From positions 353,294,010-353,358,009 of the forward strand of contig CM042694.1 of NCBI GenBank assembly GCA_023614405.1: DNA of 64,000 nucleotides, in the 5' to 3' direction. Shown in pieces: positions 34,663-46,040 of the stretch. The stretch's first letter is position 1; the number at the start of each line of letters is the position of its first letter. The translations under genes were made by a program, and so were the position numbers. The DNA comes from Avena insularis (taxonomy: Eukaryota; Streptophyta; Magnoliopsida; Poales; Poaceae). The notes under the pieces are model-generated. The model saw only the letters and a program-made list of their open reading frames with translations, did not search any database and was not told the origin of the DNA.

Positions 34663-37340
34663 TTGTCGCTGGTAGAATACAGAAAAATTATTTTGAGTTA
34701 CTCCATTATTCTAATGTGATGCGCGTAATAAACATTATTTTTCACAGTTAAATACGTGAGATAAATTTGTACCTTCTGGCCTTTTCTCTCGGGGTGGTCT
34801 CTACGATGTACTCAAATGAAGCTACTTCAACATCTTTTAATCGTGACATAGCTAGATAAGGAATTCTGCGGCGATTAATGCATGTCCTTGTTTCGGAGTA
34901 CTATTATGCTGGGGATTGTAAGATCGATGCGTAAGTCTGATAGAGTAATTTCTTTGTGGAATCTGGTTCTGAGTTATTGACATTCCAGACATACCATGTG
35001 TTGCCTTGTACTAGTGTTGCATTTGAATGCGCAAACACGAATTTGAATACTGATTGGATATATGAAAATCATTGTTCCACCTCTCGTTGCTACCATCACT
35101 TGGAGAAGAAATGTTACGTGAATTTCAGGCATTTCCAGAAACTCGGTGTTCCGATGTTGTTCCTAAGACCAGAATGTGCAAACATGAATTTTAAAATTGA
35201 CTGCATGTGTATGGAAATCGCTGTTTGAACTTTCATTGCCATGAATTGTAGAAGAAATGTTAGGTGCATTCCCTACAGTTCCAGAATCTTGATGATCTGA
35301 CATTGTTCCTGAGTTTGTCACGTGCAATTTTGTGCTTGGTAAGTCTTGGTCTACAAAGGCATATCCACCCATAGCTCTATACTGATTCAGAATCATATAT
35401 GATAATGTTGTCTCTGTATACCTTTTGCTGTTCAAAATTTTAGGCCGCTAACTAGATGTCTGGTGCATAACCTGCTGTGAGTCAACATATTTGTTTCCAG
35501 CTCCAGCATTCCAATAAAATGTCAGATGGTGTGCTTTGCAATTGTTTGGCTTGTCATAAGAATCGATCAAATTGTGCGCTTGATTCGCATAATAACAAGT
35601 GTAAGTGGTGCTTGTGATGCTTGGTATCTAAGTAACAGAGTTAGGAGTTGACGTACTGTGATACATATCTCTATTTCCAATAGTTCCATTGCTACAAGAA
35701 TCTCTTAGGCCAGAACTAGTTTCTCTAGGGAAATTATTGATGAGAGAAGGTTCATTGTTTGTTGTATTGTTTCTGCCAGATTGATGAAGCTGATCAGAAT
35801 GGGACAATGTTGTCGTGTGGTCATTGTCATTGTCTAGATTACTATTTAACAGTGATGTAGACATGTCTACCACTTACTTGTTACCACTTAGGGATCCAGA
35901 TCCATACAAAGTCAAATGACTATAACCGTCGTGCTGATGAACAGATGAATGGATATTGGCAGTTATTGGTCCACACATTTCACTTGTACAACTGTGAAGC
36001 TGAGTTGGATGCCCGTCTGCTTCAGGATGCATTGTTAATGTGACATCAGCTTTAAGTTTTTGCGTAAGGTCGACCTGTTTTGCAACTTCTAACCAAAATT
36101 CATCATTGCCCTCCCAAAATGAAAACTCATCTTCACTGTTGTTATCTGTTCTCTGCTTCTTAGTAATGTGATCATTCGAAACAAGATCAAACTCACATTG
36201 AAGTGATCTCGCAACCACACGTTTTTCACCAAGACTGTTGGAGTTTTGTAAGAGCTGAAATGTATGTGTACACCTTGCAGCAGTCTTCCTCTTTTCTTCT
36301 TGATCACCGACACGATGGCTCGGTCTTGCTTCTGCACTTGCAATGCAAAGAGTTATATTCAAGCCGTTGAAAACATTTGGACCAGGCATAGGAACATATC
36401 ATGGGTTGGAAACATTTCCAAGATCTAGTTTTGGCACGGGATTTGTCACTAGATCATTAACTTCGGACGATGCTATGTCTTAAGCAACATGTAACGACCC
36501 AGCCGCTTTTGCACCGATATGAACTGCCGGGTAGTTACAGAGGATCATTTGAGCAACACGTGAAGCCTTTACAGAACAAGGATCTTAGTCGTCGTGACTG
36601 ACAACCGATGGAGAAAGATGAGGCACAATTGGATCATTTCTGTTTGATATACCTACAACTACGACTGGTCCAGCTTCAGTCTCAGCAAAAGTAACTCCTA
36701 CAAAAGGACTTGCTGACTCGGAAGGTTCAAAATGGTTACGCTCCAAACCACGTGTACCAACCTGAATCCCTCACCCGTCTTACTTGTCAAGTGTATTTTA
36801 TATGACATTAGTCTCAGCTGACAATTCATTTTGTATAGATGTTCCATTATCCTACGGTTGAACATTTGATACATGAAGTGCATCTGCAGCGAACATCTCG
36901 TTCATGGCATGCTCTACAAAGTTTGTTTCTATGGGAACCTATGTCTAGTCTTCATTTTCAGCACATCTAATGGTAGTTGTTGCACAAACTGCATTTGTGA
37001 CACCCTAAACGGTAACTATATGAACCTGCTAGCATGGTGTTGCGCGGTGATGTAGTTTTTCAGCAAATTCTTGCATCGCTATGCTATCAACTAATTGTTC
37101 AGTTACCTCAATGGTTGTGTTCAGTTCATCATCTTTATCTAATGCACTACCATTGTGTTCTACATCCCGCTTGTTACTTTCTCTTATGGATCGAGGCCCC
37201 TGAGGTGAACAGTACTTTGATTTATCCTTGAGCATAGATATCCTAGAAATATTCCTAATGGTGCACTTCATATTTTGATTTATTGCAGACAATATGCCAG
37301 CATACATGTCTGACACTATATGATGAAGTGCTCTGGCAGC
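34663..37340 (-). pseudogene. ULP-like gene A, long central exon with many in-frame stops
   Basis: The exon opens after TAACTTCCAG at 37340 with AARALHHIVSDMYAGILSAI. It stays in one reading frame to about 35163 (roughly 2.2 kb) with about fourteen stop codons and no visible frameshift. It covers QGPRSIRESNKRDVEHNG, EFSFWEGNDEFWLEVAKQVD, NDNDHTTTLSHSDQLHQSG and DLPSTKLHVTNSGTMSDHQD. The protein is hydrophilic and Ser/Asn/Asp-rich, the typical linker between the N-terminal and C48-like domains. The frame continues less clearly to about 34950. A 147-bp in-frame tandem duplication is at 35025-35320. Every stop could come from CAA, CAG or CGA by C-to-T, but that holds for any stop and is only suggestive. 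Confidence 0.6.
35025..35320. repeat. 147-bp (49-codon) tandem duplication in gene A
   Basis: GAATGCGCAAACACGAATTT at 35025 recurs as GAATGTGCAAACATGAATTT at 35172, and the similarity continues through the AGAAGAAATGTTA and TTCCAGAA phrases in each copy. The period is divisible by three. Confidence 0.65.
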
Positions 37341-37697
37341 CTGGAAGTTAAAAAAAACATGATCACCCATTCGTAATATCATCAAATTAATACTGCATGG
37401 CCGAGATAATTGATAAAGCAACACCATGATCAAGAACAAGTATTATGCTGCCCTAATAAAACTTAGTAGTACATGCTGCTGGATAAATAATGCTAGTACA
37501 TCTAGAAATCACTTAAACAAGGCAGAACAATCAAACAAAGAAACAATTGCATAAATTAATTCACTATTATAACAAGGCAGGGGAATAAAATCATGGAGAT
37601 TTAAGGTGCAGCAGACAACTTCTATCTATAACACAAACATGAGAAGAATCGTCATGCATATAGGGTAATGAGTTGACCATATATTAAAGATTCTTAC

Positions 37698-37811
37698 CTC
37701 CGCGTGCATAAGAGGATCTACTTCAAAATTTTCAATAAAATATACAACGTTCTGAACTATCTCCTCGTTCACCTCAGTAGTAGAAAACGCAGTTTCATTT
37801 ATATCTTTTAG
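37698..37811 (-). pseudogene. ULP-like gene A, short exon 3
   Basis: The exon is bounded by a GTTGCAG acceptor (start 37811) and a GAG|GTAAGAA donor (end 37698). It encodes LKDINETAFSTTEVNEEIVQ and VVYFIENFEVDPLMHAE without a stop. Both splice sites are good and support a genuine spliced gene ancestor. Confidence 0.65.
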
Positions 37812-37872
37812 CTGCAACAAAAAAACAAAAATTATATATATCAGTAAAAAGCAACAAAGTCAGAAGTAATAA

Positions 37873-38049
37873 TTATATATAATAGGAATAAGTATGGGAG
37901 TATTGTCTGATGAACTCCATATATGTTTGATCCGGTTTCTGGTCAAGACTCTCATAAAATGCCATATTCTCAGTGGTCCAGAAAGAGATCCTTGGAAGTG
38001 CATGGCCAAGTAGCAAAGAATTTGTGTCCAATAATTCAAAGTACAGTAC
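37873..38049 (-). pseudogene. ULP-like gene A, exon 2
   Basis: The exon follows ATTTGAATGCAG and begins VLYFELLDTNSLLLGHALPR, then ISFWTTENMAFYESLD. This is a signature of grass ULP-like transposon proteins, where a 'VLYFD...PRI..W' segment follows the N-terminal domain. The 3' boundary is unclear and the open frame runs to 37873. Confidence 0.65.
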
Positions 38050-38102
38050 CTGCATTCAAATAGTTACAACCAAGTCACCAAGATTAATCTATACAAACTA
38101 TT

Positions 38103-38805
38103 GAGCATTACCATTCCATCAGGTAAAAACCATCGTGGATTACTAACCGGGATTATTGGAAGAAAGCCACCAAGTGCACCTTTCATACCTTTTTGTCTAG
38201 AAGTTGTCAATAGAGGTTATGAGCTTGTTGAATGTAGCCAGACACCAGTCATAGGAGTCAATTTCATCAGAGATTCCAATTGCAGAGAAGTAGTCTGGGC
38301 TGGCTCCATCATACGTGCTTGGACAGACGACAAAGGTGTTGGCAAATAGAACAAATGCAGTCTTGAATTGACATCCTAGCAGATCAGTAGTAATCAACTT
38401 ATCTAGCTCACTGGTAGTTGGGGTTGGCCCTTTGCACCCTGTCAGTTCTCTTACCGTATCCTGAATCCATTGTGGGCATGCCTTCTTTATGGTTCTACCT
38501 CGATATGGGATTCCAAGGATCTTGTTGAAATGAAATGGCTTCTGTTCAAAGCTGCATCCATTGGGAAATTCAAACCTTCTTGTAATAACATGAAAATGAG
38601 CAACAAGCCACTTTACTAGTGACATTGGCAACTTTTCACAGCATATACCAAGCATACCATTGAAATATATGTCTTTGACTAAAAGTTTCTGCTCATCTAT
38701 TAGTCTTTTCACCAGTTTTATAAACTTTGTTAGAGATAACTGAGTAGTGAAAAGATGCTCAGCCATTTTGAATAATAGCATTTTTATGGCGATAAGATAA
38801 AGCAC
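38103..38805 (-). pseudogene. ULP-like gene A, exon 1: aminotransferase-like/PMD-type N-terminal domain
   Basis: From the ATG at 38805 (or 38763) a 202-codon frame runs to a stop at 38197. It holds LPMSLVKWLVAHFHVITRRF, FNKILGIPYRGRTIKKACPQ, GPTPTTSELDKLITTDLLGC and FVLFANTFVVCPSTYDGASP. This combination is the N-terminal plant-mobile-domain-like region of grass 'ubiquitin-like protease family profile' proteins spread by transposons. After the stop, a shifted frame continues GGFLPIIPVSNPRWFLPDGM to about 38103, so there is a nonsense plus a frameshift. The region is homologous to gene B 30723-31300. No TATA box was pinned down upstream (38806-39436). Confidence 0.65.
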
Positions 38806-39436
38806 AAGATATCAGTTAGCAGGCTATGAATTTTCCTATCAGGCATACATGTCAAATTTAAAAATTAAACAATCAACTAAGTACACAAAATACAAGCAGG
38901 ACAGGAGAATCAAATCAAATTCAAAAACATTCGACTCGTAAACATCACATGTTGAACATGAATGGAAAATTATGAATCAGTCAACATAATCAGAAATTGA
39001 AGCGTGCTTAACCACCACTAGTCCTATATCGTTACTAAACAGGGATCTCCGGGTGAAATCTCGATCGCAACATACCTAGCACTCATTGGTCTTGAGCATG
39101 CACATATTAACATGAAGAAGCAGAGAATATACAGAATATATAGATCTACAAATGAGCTAGAAGAAAACAAACCTTCTAGGCTTGGACGAATCACATAGAA
39201 GGGGAGGATGCGAGATGTGTTGATGACTTTCGTTAGTAAAAATTAGTATATTTCAAAACGGAAGAACAACCCTAAATAATAACGAGGAGAACGCAGAGTT
39301 GGATTAACGCTAGACCCGCCTTCCCTAACCCGTGTTTCCTGAGAAATAAGAAGGTGCTCGTTAAAAAGTAGGACTCCACATGACATAACTCTTCTTACGT
39401 ACAGGCAAGTTATGATAGAACATACTTTTCCACAAG
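38806..39436. other. 5' flank of ULP-like gene A
   Basis: AT-rich sequence between gene A's start and the dyad-repeat array. Likely promoter or 5' UTR for the minus strand; no motif is firmly supported. Confidence 0.35.
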
Positions 39437-41087
39437 TAGTGCATCTACAGTAGTACATACTATTTCACAAGCAGTGCATCTCTTTGTGCATGTAAGGTGC
39501 GGTGTATTCCACGGTTAGTGCATTGCATTGCACGGCCAGTGCAATTCCGCCACACCGTATCTTGCACAGTGCGCACAGCAGTATACTTAAACACTCTAGG
39601 TTTGTATGTATTCAACGGAAGTGCATCTAGGTTTGCATGGCAGGTGCAGTCCATTAACGGTCAGTACACTGCCTTTATTTTGCAAAGTCAAAAACATTTA
39701 TACGTGCATGGGACACTGTATCAGGAACTAGGTAGGTAGTGCATAAAAAACTATGCGCGGAGTGCTTTAGGCACTATGTGGCCACTGCATTAGAAACTAT
39801 GTCAGACACTAGGTGGGCAGTTCGTCAAGCATTGCACGCACAGTGCATCAGGCACTACATGGTCACTTCATCAGACACTATGTGATTAGTGATTCGGGCA
39901 CAACATACACAGTGTACGAGGCATTATGCAGCGATTACAACTATGCAACATAAACTATATGGGAAATGCATCGGTATCAACAATGGCAGTACATCCTAAA
40001 CTGCGTCAGGACCTAAATAGGCAGTGCATCGAGCACAACTCAGGCAGTACGTCCAACACTACAAAAGTCGTGCGTCAGACCGTACGTGGGCAGTGCATCA
40101 GGTACTACGTGGCCACTGCATCACACACTACATGTATAGTGCATCAAGAAGAACATGCACATTGGATCAGGCATTCTGTGGCCAGAGCACAAGACACTAC
40201 CCGGACAGTGTACCATGGCACACTAGGTCAGGCACTAGACCGGCAGTGCATCAAGCACTACCCGCGCAGTGCTTCAGGCACTACGTGACCACTGCATCAG
40301 ACACTACGTGAGCAGTGCATCACGCAATACATACACATTGCATCATTAACAACATGAACAGTGTATAGGTATTATGCGGTCAATACACCAGACACTACGC
40401 GGGTAGTGCACCCTAAACCACGAGGGTAGTGCATCGGACACTAGGTCATGCACTATGGCCAATGCATCAAGGAGTAGACGTGTAGTGCATCATGGACTAT
40501 GTAGCCAGTGCAACACTATCAAGTAAGGCAGTGCATCGGACACTGCGTCGGGCACTAAACTGCACTACATAAGGCAAAACTCGGGCAGTACGTCCAACAC
40601 TATGGAAGCAGTACGTCAGAATCTATGCAGGTAGGACGTTCGGACAACGTGTGGGTAGTGCGTCATGCAGTACATACACAGTGCATCTAGCAACACCATA
40701 TCAGTGCATCAAGCACATACTGCAGCATACATCATAAAATACGCGGGCCATACATCACATAATATGACACAAACATGTGATGCAAACTACTGGAAAAGAC
40801 ACAATAAAATAAAAAATGGGCAGTGCATCTGGTGCGCATGAAAGGTGCGGTGTATTTCATGGTTAGTGCATTACATTGCACGCTGAGTGCACTGTCGCCG
40901 CACCATATCTTGCACAGTGCGTACAGCAGTATAATGAAACACTCTAAGGGCAGTGCATATGTGATTCAAAGGCAGTGCATTTAGGTTGCATGGAAGGTGT
41001 AGTCCATTGCACGGTGAGTGTACTGCCATTATCTTACACAGTCAAAACATTTATGTGTGCAAGGGACACTGTATCAGGCACTGGGTA
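39437..41087 (+). repeat. Dyad-repeat array, higher-order unit 1 and start of unit 2
   Basis: Dozens of copies of a core near GCAGTGCATCAGGCACTACG occur at spacings of about 19-40 bp. The core is itself a dyad: GTAGTGC and GCACTAC around ATCAG in the best copies. A higher-order unit, beginning with AAGGTGCGGTGTATT at about 39493 and running to about 40834, repeats from 40838 and continues after the hAT element at 43146-43970. Spacers are not unique and repeats are not exact, so it is not a CRISPR array. ORFs here are repeat by-products. Confidence 0.8.
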
Positions 41088-41829
41088 CAGGGTCGGCCCT
41101 GAGGAGGGTCCGGAGGGGCGGTGGCCCCGGGCCCAGAAAAATCAGGGGCCCCGAAATTTGTATTTCCGAGTAGTATGTGGCATAGTGAGCTGGGTAGCTG
41201 GCCCAAAGTGCATAGGCACCGAAGTACTAGAGCGCAGGAAAAAAGGCTATAGCCTATAGTGGAGGCCCTTTTGGTTGCTGCCCACACGAACGCTATGAGG
41301 AGGTCATTTTCTTTCTCCATAGCACGGCCACCGACGCTCCCTCCTCAAGGACTTGTTCTTCTGTTAGTCCAGATCGAAAACGAGACCTGTCGTCTCTATC
41401 TTCACCCCACGACTATGTGTAGCTCATTTGGTTTTTCGTTCAAACGCCAGTCCGCCGACCCTTTCATCTTAGAGAAAACCAGGAACCACGATGGAAATAT
41501 TCCACAGAGCTGACATAAAATTCAGGTATGTCTATTTCTCTTAGTCTATGCTCTAATTTTTCCATGATGACCGATTGATTATTGTTCCATAGTAATTTTC
41601 GAATTGTTGATTATTATTGTGTCTTCATTGATGCAACGAGTCCAATGATAAAATAGGCATGGTTGGATATTGATTGAGGATATATCATACATATTATTGG
41701 GATTTATGAGCTCGGCTGATAATTACTTAGATTTTATTGAGTTGATGTAGTATCTTTTGTATTTTCATGCTTGTTTGTGATGACTAATATGTGTAACTTA
41801 TATGATATTTGATTTTGCGTACACTTAAG

Positions 41830-42471
41830 TGATACGAACCGGTACGTGTGTGCGGCGGCTCCTAGGAGGTGAGGCGGCGGCTGAAAAAACTCATCTAGGG
41901 TTTCTTCCCTCCACCGGTGACGTCGTCGGTCCGTTCCATCTCCGATGACCTTAGGACCTTAAAATGTTGCGGACCACGGCCTCTCGCCGGCGGGAGGTTT
42001 TTGTTCTTCGATTAGTCTGTTTTCTCCTATCGTTTGCGGTATGTTGATGCGACAGCTACATCCTGAAGTCAGAATAAAGTCCTTCCCGCTCTATACTTGC
42101 TCCGGTGCGCCTAGCGCTGACGGAGGACGCGTGGAGTCGTGTGTCGGGCTGATCTATTGGGATCTAGTCATTTTTCGTGTTAATTTCATGTTATCTACTG
42201 ATGTTATCATTGGCGATGGTTGCTGCTTAGTGCGCTGGTTCTTTGGGACCTTAACTTCCCGTCTGTCTACTACAGCAAGCTCTACTACGACAAGTTTTGC
42301 CCGGCTACGGTGATGGAGGGGCGAGGACAGCGGCGGGCCTTCGGCTCGTGCCAGTGTTTGTAGTCTTCGCTAGGTGGTCCATCTACCTATTTATAATTTT
42401 TATTACTTTTAGGTCTGTTTGTACTACTGTTGATAATTATTAATAGATCGGTAAATTTTTTGAAAAAAAAG
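41830..42471 (+). mobile_element. Possible retroposed sequence with A-tail inside the hAT
   Basis: This CG-richer segment resembles a transcript: a leader-like start (GGCGGCGGCTG...), then a 3'-end style GTCTGTTTGTACTACTGTTG ending in an A run at 42464-42471. Flanking sequences (AAGTGATA and GAGTGAATA) are only weakly alike, so no target duplication is proven. The open frame 42041-42313 has no recognised motif. Confidence 0.3.
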
Positions 42472-42623
42472 AGTGAATAGATATATTAAGGACATCTCGA
42501 ACGCGTAGCGCTTGTTTCGACACTTGAGGGGAAAAAGGGCAAACATCGTTGGGTTTGTATTAGTCAAAGGTTCCAATACTAATATGAGTGCTTTGATGCT
42601 TAGGCCATTTAAAGAAATACTAA

Positions 42624-42909
42624 GAGGTCGTTTGGCACCCAGGTATTCATTTCATTTAGTAGAGATAAAATGAATATATGGATTCATTTCATTTATATTA
42701 TGATTCCAAAAACACCCATATGTTTGGTTGCTACCGGAATTTGCAAATGACGGGTTTGAGATAGGAATCAGGTTTAGACATAGGGATATTTTGATGGATT
42801 TGCCAAATGAAGAGACAACCCAATTCCATGCAAACCAAATAATATAGGGATGAAATTGCAAAATAAATTTCAGGATTCTAGGCTCAAATGATGGATACCA
42901 AACGACCTC
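42624..42909. mobile_element. Tourist-like (PIF/Harbinger) MITE, 286 bp
   Basis: Inverted termini GAGGTCGTTTGGCACCC and, at the right end, GGATACCAAACGACCTC are complementary over most of their length. The element is flanked by TAA on both sides (42621-42623 and 42910-42912), the target preference of Tourist MITEs. It is AT-rich, with no coding capacity, and nested in the hAT element. Confidence 0.8.
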
Positions 42910-43137
42910 TAAAAGAAAAATTGCAGACAGTCAAATGGGCTCATGCGGAAAGAGCTTTTTGGGGCACCTGGCAGATAGCTTCAGTGTCCGAAATGTATTT
43001 GCTAGGATCAGAAAGAAATCGAGTGTAAGTACCAAAAATTCAACCAGACACCTGGCAATAGAGTTACACTTGAAATGATCTAAGGGTCCCGAGTTATAGT
43101 TTTGCCCCGGGCCCCAAAACTCTCGGAACCGGGCCTG

Positions 43138-43970
43138 ACTGGGTAGGCAGTGCATAAAGCACTATGCACGTTAGCAGTTTCACCACGTGGCAACTTCATC
43201 GTAAAACCAAAGCGAGAGGTGGATAAAGGCGTCAAAAGGCGCCCAAGCGATCGTCAGGCACTACATGGTCACTTCATTAGACAATATGTGAGCAGTGGAT
43301 CAGGCACAACATACACAATGCATGAGGTATTGTGCAGCCAGTGCAACGGTGCAGAAAACACTATATGGGCAGTGCATCCTAAACTGCATCAGGCACTAAA
43401 TTGGCAGTGCATCAGGCACAACCCCTACGTGAGAAATGCATCAGGAACAACATACAAAGTGGATCAGGCATTCTGTGGCCAGTGCACTAGACACTACTTG
43501 GATAGTGCACCCCTTCCTACGAGAGCAGTGCATGGGACACTAGGTCATGCACTAGACTGGCAGTGCATCAACTAGTACCCGCGTAGTGGTTAAGGCACTA
43601 TGTGATCACTGCATCCGACACTACGTGAGTAGTGCATCAGGCAAGACATACACAGTGCATCAATAACAACATGAACAGTGTATATGCATTATGCGGCCAA
43701 TGCACGAGACACTACGCGGGTAGTGTACCCTGATCATCTAGGGCAGTGCATCAAGCAGTAGACATGCAGTGCATCACAAACTATGTGGCTAGTGGAACGG
43801 ACACTATTTTGGTAGTGCACCACTATCAAATTAAGTAGTGAAACAGACACTGCGTTAGGCTCCAAACTGCACTCCATCAGGCAGAACTCGGGCAGTGCGT
43901 CTGACACTATAGAAACAGTGCGTCTGACCCTATGTGGGAAGGACATCCGGACCCAACATATATGTTGCTA
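43138..43970 (+). repeat. Dyad-repeat array, higher-order unit 2 continued
   Basis: This is the continuation of the array interrupted by the hAT element. The stretch 43640-43965 matches 40328-40660 block by block, including the shared phrases AACAACATGAACAGTGTATA and ACACTACGCGGGTAGTG. Confidence 0.8.
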
Positions 43971-45398
43971 TCAATATTCACGAGTTCTTCTTGGAAAGGG
44001 GAATGTGTTTTTGTACTTAATTATGGCCGACCTATCAGACATCTTGTTATCTGTAGATACAACCTTCCCATTCATCATTAGTAGTGTTTATGTTTAAAGA
44101 ACGAAGAGAAAGTAAGGACCGTATCTTCTTCAAAATATTAGGCAGCGGATCCTAGAACAACACATACTTTTCTCGTATCGATCTAGGGTAGCAGTCGCTG
44201 TCTGCATGAAGATCTAGGGTAAATTCCAAACACACCCCAAACCAAGCAGTAAGATGATCCCATCTCAGCCAGGCAACACAATGGACATCAACCTCGTCAT
44301 CACGAGTGTAACGGATCAGGTAACAAGAGATCCACCTGACGAAACGATTTTAATTCTAGGGATATATCTGATTAGGCGATTTAGTCTGTACTTCGTCTCT
44401 AAAGAATTGAGTTCACAATGGTTGACACTCCCAGTAGCTAAATTGTTGCGGCAACGCAGCTAATTTTTATTTGTTCTTTTGCGAATAATGCAGCTATTTT
44501 TATATTTATATTTTTTGTGATTCAACGGAGTTATGTGATCATCTAAATATGGATTTTATTCTGTAGTTTGAACACAAGAAGCATAACTATTACAGTTTTT
44601 ATGGAAACCTTCTGTTTACATTAATTGTATAGTACACTTCATATAGTGCAAATAGCTCTATACGAACCTACATATACATTTGCTACACACGTTAACTGAG
44701 CAACAGATGGTAGTATATGTAATCAGAAAAACCTTATATAGTGCATCTAATCAATTGTAGGGTACAACGATGGGTTCATATCTATCCTAGTAACAGATTA
44801 TTTCTTATACTTTCCAGATAGTGCTTTTACAACACTGTAAGTAGTTCAGTTGATATTAAATAAAACTGTAATCTCAAAATTATTCAACTATTCTAATCAT
44901 ATACTATGTTTTAAATGTAATAAGCAAAGGTTGCTGATAGTTGGGACATAAAATGAACAAGGAGGAAATAATTCCACACTAAATTTCTCAATATCTCTAC
45001 ATACATATTTGACACGTTGTTTTTTGCATGGAAGCGTACTTGTACGAGTTATCTAGTAGATGAATTATATGTGTTGATGTGCCAGATACGTAAGGAGAGT
45101 ACTGGTTTAATGATCTTTTTGACTAAAACTTGCGAATGCCATATATGCTTGATGACACTCAATCCAAATTTCTGTAGTGACCCAGGTTATCTCCCCCGAA
45201 TGATCATATGTTGGCTAAGATAGAGATGATGAAAAGTGCCAAGTTCCAAGCTTCAGGTGTCACGGAATGTTTTGCACGTCAATTCAGAATAGTATATTTA
45301 CTTTTAAGAAAACATTAGAAAAAAATATAATTTCAATACTATGGATATCACATGTCATGAGTATTTTTGGTGATACTTTATTGTTTATATCACTGCAG
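43971..45398. other. Noncoding AT-rich stretch
   Basis: No supported gene. Possible 5' part or intron of the plus-strand gene fragment that begins at 45399. ORFs at 44254 and 45017 show no motif. Confidence 0.35.
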
Positions 45399-46040
45399 AG
45401 ACATCTTAGAGAATTACACAATAAGTGGGATAAAAAGATTGAGCAGAAACTGAAAGATATCAAGGAGTCAACAAAAACTGTACAAAGATGTAACTTGGCA
45501 TGCGCCAATTTGAAGCCTAAACTGGAAAGAATTAAAATCACAATGTCTGCTCAATGAGTAATTCCCAGAAACCCTAGTGGTAGAACAACGCTATGATGCC
45601 AAGACTAATCTGGTGGATCAGTAAAAAGCAACAGTGCAGTTCAGACTCATGTCAATTTCAAAGATGACAAGTGCACTGACAAGAGTATGGTGAGTTTGCC
45701 ATGCCGTTCTTTCTAAAATAACATATTTCAAAATAAAAACATCCAAACAATAATCTGTAAATACTACTAATCATTACTATAATGTCTTTGATTTTGTCAG
45801 GTTGACATTGATGTGATGGTTTCAATGCAACAAAACAGTAGTACTAGTGCAACATCTTACGCACATACTGTGGCATCACAAGACATAGATACAAGAACCA
45901 ACGTTCAGTTAAGGTACATTGAGAAGACAAAAAATACAGTGCAAGGAGCTTCTTCAGGCCAGAGCATCCTCCTGAATACATCAAGGCAGGCTGCTATGAC
46001 ACATGAAAATAGTGAAGATAAGGTTCCTCAGCAATGTTAA
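45399..46040 (+). pseudogene. Gene fragment C: two exons, hydrophilic transposon-like protein
   Basis: Exon 45399-45689 follows a TCACTGCAG acceptor and ends at ATG|GTGAGT. It encodes RHLRELHNKWDKKIEQKLKD and a coiled-coil-like Lys/Glu-rich stretch, with three in-frame stops. Exon 45801-46040 follows TTTTGTCAG and encodes VDIDVMVSMQQNSSTSATSY through to a stop at 46038. The phase is kept across the intron. Composition resembles the linker regions of ULP-like genes A and B, but there is no diagnostic domain. It is divergent to gene A, with the dyad array between them. Upstream exons were not identified. Confidence 0.4.

Larger units (their letters stand above)
41088..43137 (+). mobile_element. 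hAT-type non-autonomous DNA transposon (2,050 bp)
   Basis: It is flanked by a perfect 8-bp target duplication, ACTGGGTA (41080-41087 and 43138-43145), the hAT hallmark. It starts CAGGGTCGGCCCTG and ends CGGGCCTG, so the inverted termini are CAGG(G) with GGCCC-rich subterminal regions on both sides. No hAT transposase domain is visible. An ORF at 41259-41513 is followed by a CAG|GTATGT donor-like site at 41525 and may be leader-derived. The element carries a possible retroposed segment (41830-42471) and a Tourist-like MITE (42624-42909). Confidence 0.8.

Noticed and set aside
40024..40311. ORFs across the dyad array
   Set aside because: Periodic His/Thr/Ser/Arg-rich products come directly from the repeat unit in each frame.
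39437..43970. CRISPR-like appearance of regularly spaced repeats
   Set aside because: Repeats are degenerate, spacers are themselves repeated, spacing is irregular and the genome is plant; it is a minisatellite-type array.
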